In this document: one piece after another, positions 7,389 to 10,102 of the stretch
How the letters are laid out: every line of letters starts with the position of its first letter
Numbering within the stretch: the stretch's first letter is position 1
Source of the DNA: DASUZD01 sp036377055
GTDB lineage: Bacteria; Actinomycetota; Thermoleophilia; Gaiellales; Gaiellaceae
Direction of reading: 5' to 3'
Assembly: GCA_036377055.1 (NCBI GenBank)
Contig: DASUZD010000350.1
Location: 1 to 10,102, forward strand
DNA: 10,102 bases
Notes under the pieces: model-generated
Told to the model about the DNA's origin: nothing
The model's database searches: none
The model's input: the letters and a program-made list of their open reading frames with translations, nothing else
Made by a program: the position numbers and the translations under genes

Positions 7389-8696
7389 TCAGGCCGCTCG
7401 CTTTCTCCTCGTGCGCGAGGGTTGGAGGTCGAAGCCGTTCGCGAGCTTCCCGAGCACGTCCACGAGCTGCTCGATCTCGGCGTTCGTGTTCGCCGCGGTC
7501 ACCTGGATGCGGAAGCCGACCTCGCTCCGCGGGACCAGCGGATAGGCGGCCAGCGTCACGTAGATGCCCTGGTCGAAGAGGAACCGCCCGACGGCGTCGA
7601 TGTCCTCGCCGTGCCCGAGCGGCACCTCGACGATCGGGAAGCCGGAGGTGTTCGGCGTATGCGCGCCGAGCCGGTCGAGGCACTCGAGAACGGTCGCCGC
7701 CTTCTTCCAGAGACCGGCGCGGATCGTGTCGCCGCGCGCATCGTTCACGTCGAGCCCCGCGAGCGTCGTCGCGAGCGAGGCGATCGGCGACGGGCCGGAG
7801 TAGAGGTACGGCGGGGCGGCGGTCTTCAGCAGCCGCTTCAGCTCGGCAGGGCAGGCGAGGAATGCCGCGAGCGACGAGTACGCCTTCGACAGGCCCGCGA
7901 CGAGGACGACGTGGTCGTACGACTCGCCCGCGTGGCGGACGACGCTGTTCCCGCGCGACCCGTACGGGCTCAGCTCGTCGTCGCTGCGCTCGCCGAGCAC
8001 GCCGAACCCGTGCGCGTCGTCGACATAGAGGAGCGCGTCGTGCTCGCGCGCGAGCCGCGCCATCGTCGGCACGTCCGCGGCGTTGCCGGTCATGCTGTTG
8101 ACGCCGTCGACGCAGATCACGCGCGGCGCCGTCGAGCCCTCTTCGAGCAGGCGCTCGAGGTCGTCGACGTCGTCGTGGCGGAACCGCTTGACCGTGGCGC
8201 CGTGGGAGGCGGCGATCTGCGCGCCCTCGTAGATCGTCTTGTGCGCGCGGCTGTCGACGAAGATCGTCCCGTCCGCGGCGAGCACAGGGATCACGGACGT
8301 GTGGATGAGCGTGATCGTCGACAGCACGAGCGTGTCCTCAGCGCCGACGAGCTCGGTGAGGCGGTCCTCGATCTGCTCGTACAGCACGGGGCTTCCGAGC
8401 AGCCGCGACCAGCTCGGATGCGTGCCCCAGCGCGCGAGCGCCGGGGCCACCGACTCGACGACCTGCCGGTCGAGGTCGAAGCCGAGGTAGTTGCAAGAGG
8501 CGAAGTCCGCGAGCCAGCGGTCGCCGATCCGGATCATCCGTCCGTCGATCTCGTCGATGACCGCGTCGGTCATCGGATTCGAGCGCTCGAGCTCAGCGAG
8601 ATCGCGACACGTCGCGAGCCACTTGTCGATCCACCTAGAGGATGGCAAAGCGGTCCGGCGGCCAGCCGAGACCCGAGGCGCAGTCATTGGCCACAC
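7389..8696 (-). CDS. PLP-dependent alpha-oxoamine synthase (BioF/KBL/CqsA-like)
   Basis: Cytoplasmic fold-type I PLP enzyme of 435 residues. Family members condense an acyl-CoA with an amino acid and release CO2 and CoA: BioF for biotin, KBL for threonine breakdown, SPT for sphingoid bases, CqsA for CAI-1 autoinducers. Visible landmarks are SCNYLGFD (67-74), the cofactor-stacking histidine in AHKTIYEGA (H152), VDDAHGFGVLG with D226 and H229, and the probable Schiff-base lysine K271 in AGLSKAYSS. The usual glycine-rich GSG-type loop is replaced by GTHPSWSRLLGSP (91-103), and the lysine context lacks the common GTxGKA...GG form, so the substrate probably differs from that of BioF. No biotin genes are adjacent. 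GTG at 8694-8696 is preferred because AGAGG lies seven bases upstream; ATG at 8685-8687 is the alternative. It is first in the tight cluster, two bases before the c-di-GMP gene. The C-terminus is strongly basic. Family is secure, product unknown. Confidence 0.88.
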   Translation of the reverse strand: MWPMTAPRVSAGRRTALPSSRWIDKWLATCRDLAELERSNPMTDAVIDEIDGRMIRIGDRWLADFASCNYLGFDLDRQVVESVAPALARWGTHPSWSRLLGSPVLYEQIEDRLTELVGAEDTLVLSTITLIHTSVIPVLAADGTIFVDSRAHKTIYEGAQIAASHGATVKRFRHDDVDDLERLLEEGSTAPRVICVDGVNSMTGNAADVPTMARLAREHDALLYVDDAHGFGVLGERSDDELSPYGSRGNSVVRHAGESYDHVVLVAGLSKAYSSLAAFLACPAELKRLLKTAAPPYLYSGPSPIASLATTLAGLDVNDARGDTIRAGLWKKAATVLECLDRLGAHTPNTSGFPIVEVPLGHGEDIDAVGRFLFDQGIYVTLAAYPLVPRSEVGFRIQVTAANTNAEIEQLVDVLGKLANGFDLQPSRTRRKRAA

Positions 8697-8703
8697 ATCG
8701 ACG

Positions 8704-8708
8704 CCTCT
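8704..8708 (-). promoter_or_regulatory. Shine-Dalgarno deciding the GTG start of the alpha-oxoamine synthase
   Basis: On the minus strand AGAGG lies seven bases before GTG at 8696 and sixteen before the alternative in-frame ATG at 8687. The spacing favours the GTG. An out-of-frame ATG at 8698 opens only a four-codon frame and is probably not used. No convincing -35/-10 pair was found upstream, so the cluster's promoter remains unlocated. Confidence 0.5.
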
Positions 8709-8732
8709 GTGGAAAACCTTTAGCGCCTCGTT

Positions 8733-8749
8733 ACGCGGCTTGACCGCGT
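8733..8749. other. GC-rich hairpin upstream of the five-gene cluster
   Basis: ACGCGG (8733-8738) and CCGCGT (8744-8749) form a perfect six-base inverted repeat around a five-base loop. It sits 37 bp from the GTG start of the alpha-oxoamine synthase, between that gene and the repeat cluster. No T-run follows on either strand, so it is not a textbook terminator; it could be an operator or a 5' leader stem. It lies in the 353-bp spacer 8697-9049, which otherwise holds only the repeat cluster and no credible gene. Confidence 0.4.
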
Positions 8750-8771
8750 CGACCAGTCACTGGCGGCGGCC

Positions 8772-9004
8772 TGTCCCGCCCTTTCGGCCAGTGGGGTCTG
8801 TCCCCGCCCTTTCGGCCAGCGGGGTCTGGACCCCGCCGTTCGGACACGCGCCGCGCGGACCCGTTGCCGCGAGCCGCGTCCGGGGTCTGACCCCGCCATT
8901 GGGACCCGCGACGCGCCGACCCGTTACCGCGAGCCACGTCGGGGGTCAGGTCCCCGCCCTTTCGGCCAGTGGGGTCTGTCCCCGCCGTATCAGCCAGCGA
9001 GGTC
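8772..9004. repeat. A-A-B-B-A-A cluster of GGGGTC-ended repeats
   Basis: The spacer between the regulator and the main gene cluster is made of six degenerate units, each opening with a variant of TGtCCCCGCC and closing with GGGGTC or a near match. Short units A (27-29 bp, core CCCTTTCGGCCAG) are at 8772-8798, 8799-8826, 8948-8976 and 8977-9004. Long units B (60-61 bp) are at 8827-8887 and 8888-8947. Each internal junction gives a GGGGTC...CCCC inverted repeat: GGGGTC-TG-GACCCC at 8821-8834 and GGGGTC-T-GACCCC at 8882-8894 are the most perfect. Strings of possible hairpins result on either strand. The region may act in transcription termination after the regulator gene or as an intergenic repeat family; no protein is credible across it because unit lengths are not multiples of three. 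Confidence 0.85.
8827..8947. repeat. Tandem pair of long (B) repeats with a possibly conserved stem
   Basis: Two direct copies of 61 and 60 bp differ at about ten positions. Copy 1 contains CGGAC (8856-8860) facing GTCCG (8878-8882); copy 2 contains CCGAC (8916-8920) facing GTCGG (8938-8942). The second stem base changed from G to C and its partner from C to G, so the five-base stem is kept in both copies. The loop is 17 nt. One compensatory pair in two copies is suggestive, not proof. Confidence 0.6.
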
Positions 9005-9049
9005 TATTCCAGCCGCTCAGCCGGACGCACGGGCAGGCCGGGAGTTCCG

Positions 9050-9673
9050 TTATGCGGCGGCCGGCGCTTCGACCGGAGCCGGCGCGACCTCGACGAGCCG
9101 CACCAGCAGCTCGCGGTCGCCCTCGACCTTCACCAGATCGAGACGGCGGTCGACGAACATGTGGTAGATCGCCTCCGGGTCGCCCTCGACGACCACGTCG
9201 GGCTCCTCGACCGGCCCCTCCCGCGCCTCGCCGTCCACGAGCGCCGCGACCTCGTCGCCGACGCGGAACTCGAAGCGCCCCGGCGGCGCGATCGGCGCGA
9301 GCACGACCTCGACTGCATTCGCGAGCCACCCGGGGAACAGCTCGTCCTCGTCGGTCGGCGGCCCGAGCGAACGCGCGCCCCAGAGCGCCAGCTCGCGCAT
9401 GACCGACTTCAGCTCGCAGCCGTAGTCGGTGAGCTCGTACACGCGTGAGGCGGCCGGCGGCGGCAGCGTCCGCTTCGCGAGGATCCCGTTGGCCTCGAGG
9501 TCGCGGAGGCGCGCGGCGAGGATGTTCGTGCCGATTCCGGGCAGGTGCTCGGCGAGGTCGGTGTAGCGCTTCGGCCCGTGCATGAGCTCGCGGACGACGA
9601 GAAGCGCCCACCTGTCGCCGACCAGGTCGAGCGCGTGGGCGACCGGACAGTACTGGTCGTAACGCTTGCGCAT
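9050..9673 (-). CDS. HxlR-family transcriptional regulator with possible C-terminal SCP2-like domain
   Basis: Predicted DNA-binding regulator of 207 residues. Residues 1-100 form an HxlR winged helix: YCPVAHALDLVGDRWALLVVRELMHGPKRYTDL, GIGTNILAARLRDLEANGIL and the wing segment SRVYELTDYG. C9 is in the position of the cysteine often conserved in HxlR proteins, which in some relatives senses quinones or aldehydes. Residues about 118-196 (FEFRVGDEVAALVDGEA, then PDVVVEGDPEAIYHMF) look like a small SCP2-type hydrophobic-ligand domain; plain HxlR proteins are only about 110-130 residues. The frame stays open upstream to 10048, but that extension lies inside the divergent exporter gene and is rejected. 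ATG at 9671-9673 gives a normal HxlR N-terminus and coincides with the expected transcription start. It is divergent from the DHA2 exporter across 118 bp and probably represses it and itself. Confidence 0.9.
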   Translation of the reverse strand: MRKRYDQYCPVAHALDLVGDRWALLVVRELMHGPKRYTDLAEHLPGIGTNILAARLRDLEANGILAKRTLPPPAASRVYELTDYGCELKSVMRELALWGARSLGPPTDEDELFPGWLANAVEVVLAPIAPPGRFEFRVGDEVAALVDGEAREGPVEEPDVVVEGDPEAIYHMFVDRRLDLVKVEGDRELLVRLVEVAPAPVEAPAAA

Positions 9674-9680
9674 GCAAGGC

Positions 9681-9709
9681 AGTGTAGCGCGCGTGGTTGC
9701 TGTTGTGAA
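9681..9709 (-). promoter_or_regulatory. Predicted promoter of the HxlR regulator, apparently leaderless
   Basis: Minus-strand -10 TACACT (9686 to 9681) and -35 TTCACA (9709 to 9704) are separated by 17 bp. Seven bases separate the -10 from the ATG at 9673, so transcription would begin at or within a base of the start codon. No Shine-Dalgarno is present, which agrees with a leaderless mRNA, a common mode in actinobacteria. The -35 lies inside the inverted repeat 9696-9714. Confidence 0.55.
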
Positions 9710-9714
9710 GCAAC
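9696..9714. promoter_or_regulatory. Predicted operator 1 (GTTGCT-N7-AGCAAC)
   Basis: Perfect six-base arms GTTGCT (9696-9701) and AGCAAC (9709-9714) around seven bases. It covers the predicted -35 of the regulator, so binding would give autorepression. Its arms share the GCAA core with operator 2, whose first arm starts two bases beyond the end of this repeat. Assignment to HxlR is inferred from position. Confidence 0.5.
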
Positions 9715-9715
9715 T

Positions 9716-9732
9716 ACTTGCAAAAAGCAAGT
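9716..9732. promoter_or_regulatory. Predicted operator 2 (ACTTGC-AAAAA-GCAAGT)
   Basis: Perfect six-base arms ACTTGC (9716-9721) and GCAAGT (9727-9732) around a five-A spacer, the general layout of HxlR-family operators. It overlaps the predicted -35 TTGCAA of the divergent exporter promoter, so a bound regulator would block exporter transcription. Confidence 0.65.
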
Positions 9733-9747
9733 GGACTCTGCTAGGTT
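9718..9747 (+). promoter_or_regulatory. Predicted promoter of the DHA2 exporter
   Basis: The -35 TTGCAA (9718-9723) and -10 TAGGTT (9742-9747) are 18 bp apart, giving a start near 9754 and a leader of about 38 nt. AAAGGA at 9776-9781 is the likely Shine-Dalgarno, ten bases before ATG. The -35 lies inside operator 2. Confidence 0.5.
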
Positions 9748-9791
9748 GCCAGCACCAACTAAGAAACCGAAAGCGAAAGGAAACGGACGCC

Positions 9792-10102
9792 ATGGTGGCT
9801 TCAGATCGACGCAAGTGGCTGGCACTCGCGCTCCTGAGCGTGGTCCAGTTCATGGTCGTCCTGGACATCGCGATCGTGAACGTCGCGTTGCCCTCGATCA
9901 AGGTCGACCTCGGGTTCTCGCAGCAGAACCTCCAGTGGGTGATCAGCGCGTACGCCCTCGTCTTCGGCGGCTTCCTGCTCCTCGGTGGGCGGCTGGCCGA
10001 CGTGCTCGGGCGCAGGCGCATCTTCCTCGGCGGTCTCGTCGTGTTCACGCTGGCCTCGCTCCTCGACGGCCTCGCGTGGTCCGAAGGCTCGCTGATCGGC
10101 GC
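9792..10102 (+). CDS. DHA2-family MFS drug exporter (EmrB/QacA type), N-terminal part
   Basis: Proton-driven multidrug efflux transporter of the inner membrane, represented by its first 103 codons before the window ends; full-length members have about 14 spans and 450-550 residues. Span 1 carries the DHA motif LDIAIVNVALP (residues 24-34), followed by QWVISAYALVFGGFLLLGGRL as span 2 and the MFS motif-A loop GGRLADVLGRRR (65-76). The acidic residue in span 1 (D25) is the usual DHA position. ATG at 9792 follows AAAGGA by ten bases. It is transcribed away from the HxlR regulator, whose predicted operator overlaps its promoter. This layout is common for exporters induced by the toxic compound their regulator senses. 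The substrate is not predictable. Confidence 0.9.
   Translation, partial: MVASDRRKWLALALLSVVQFMVVLDIAIVNVALPSIKVDLGFSQQNLQWVISAYALVFGGFLLLGGRLADVLGRRRIFLGGLVVFTLASLLDGLAWSEGSLIG

Noticed and set aside
7387..7683. 99-codon N-terminal extension of the GGDEF/EAL protein
   Set aside because: The extension is arginine-rich and lies entirely within the alpha-oxoamine synthase gene in another frame. ATG at 7386 gives a natural N-terminus just before the first membrane span.
7389..8696. Calling the enzyme bioF
   Set aside because: No bioA, bioB or bioD nearby, and the glycine loop and lysine motif depart from those of BioF; only the wider family is supported.
8772..9004. CRISPR array
   Set aside because: Units are adjacent with no unique spacers, vary in length (27-61 bp), and no cas genes are present.
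8491..9402. 303-codon + strand frame through the repeat cluster
   Set aside because: It joins antisense of two real genes with repeat-derived Pro/Ser/Gly sequence; repeat unit lengths are not multiples of three, so it is not a repeat protein.
9674..10048. N-terminal extension of the HxlR protein across the divergent promoter and into the exporter gene
   Set aside because: It would read through the exporter coding region on the opposite strand and destroy the normal HxlR N-terminus; both promoters and operators lie inside it.

Overview
This is a GC-rich window (roughly two-thirds G+C or more by eye) with densely packed genes, strong G/C preference at third codon positions and long spurious antisense frames. 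With the actinobacterial-looking HxlR regulator, the TAnnnT-type -10 boxes and the likely leaderless regulator, it suggests a high-GC actinobacterium. A deep-branching lineage such as Thermoleophilia would fit, but the window has no marker that settles taxonomy. No rRNA, tRNA, CRISPR array, transposase or phage gene was seen.

Layout, right to left. At the right edge (9674-9791) a short divergent promoter region separates a DHA2-type drug exporter (+ strand, cut by the window end) from an HxlR-family regulator with a possible SCP2-like C-terminal domain (- strand). Two inverted repeats in that region each overlap one of the opposed -35 elements, so this looks like a self-contained repressor/efflux switch. 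Left of the regulator lies a 353-bp non-coding spacer (8697-9049). It holds a structured repeat cluster in an A-A-B-B-A-A pattern and a GC-rich hairpin.

The rest (8696 to beyond position 1) is one head-to-tail series on the - strand. In transcription order it encodes a PLP-dependent alpha-oxoamine synthase (BioF/KBL/CqsA type), a large membrane protein with GAF, PAS, GGDEF and EAL domains, an MFS transporter, malate synthase A, and an APC-type amino-acid permease cut by the left edge. The first four are joined by a 2-bp gap, an 11-bp overlap and a 4-bp gap, so co-transcription and translational coupling are likely. The permease follows after 83 bp that carry a strong Shine-Dalgarno and two mutually exclusive hairpins, suggesting it has its own post-transcriptional control.

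How the genes may work together (inference). The alpha-oxoamine synthase condenses an acyl-CoA with an amino acid, the chemistry used for biotin precursors, sphingoid bases and the Vibrio CAI-1 autoinducer. No biotin genes lie nearby. The next gene is a multi-membrane-pass c-di-GMP enzyme and the one after is an exporter-type MFS protein. A synthase, membrane sensor and transporter set for a small signalling molecule is therefore a testable idea. Malate synthase and the permease would link it to glyoxylate/C2 and amino-acid metabolism, or may simply share the transcript.
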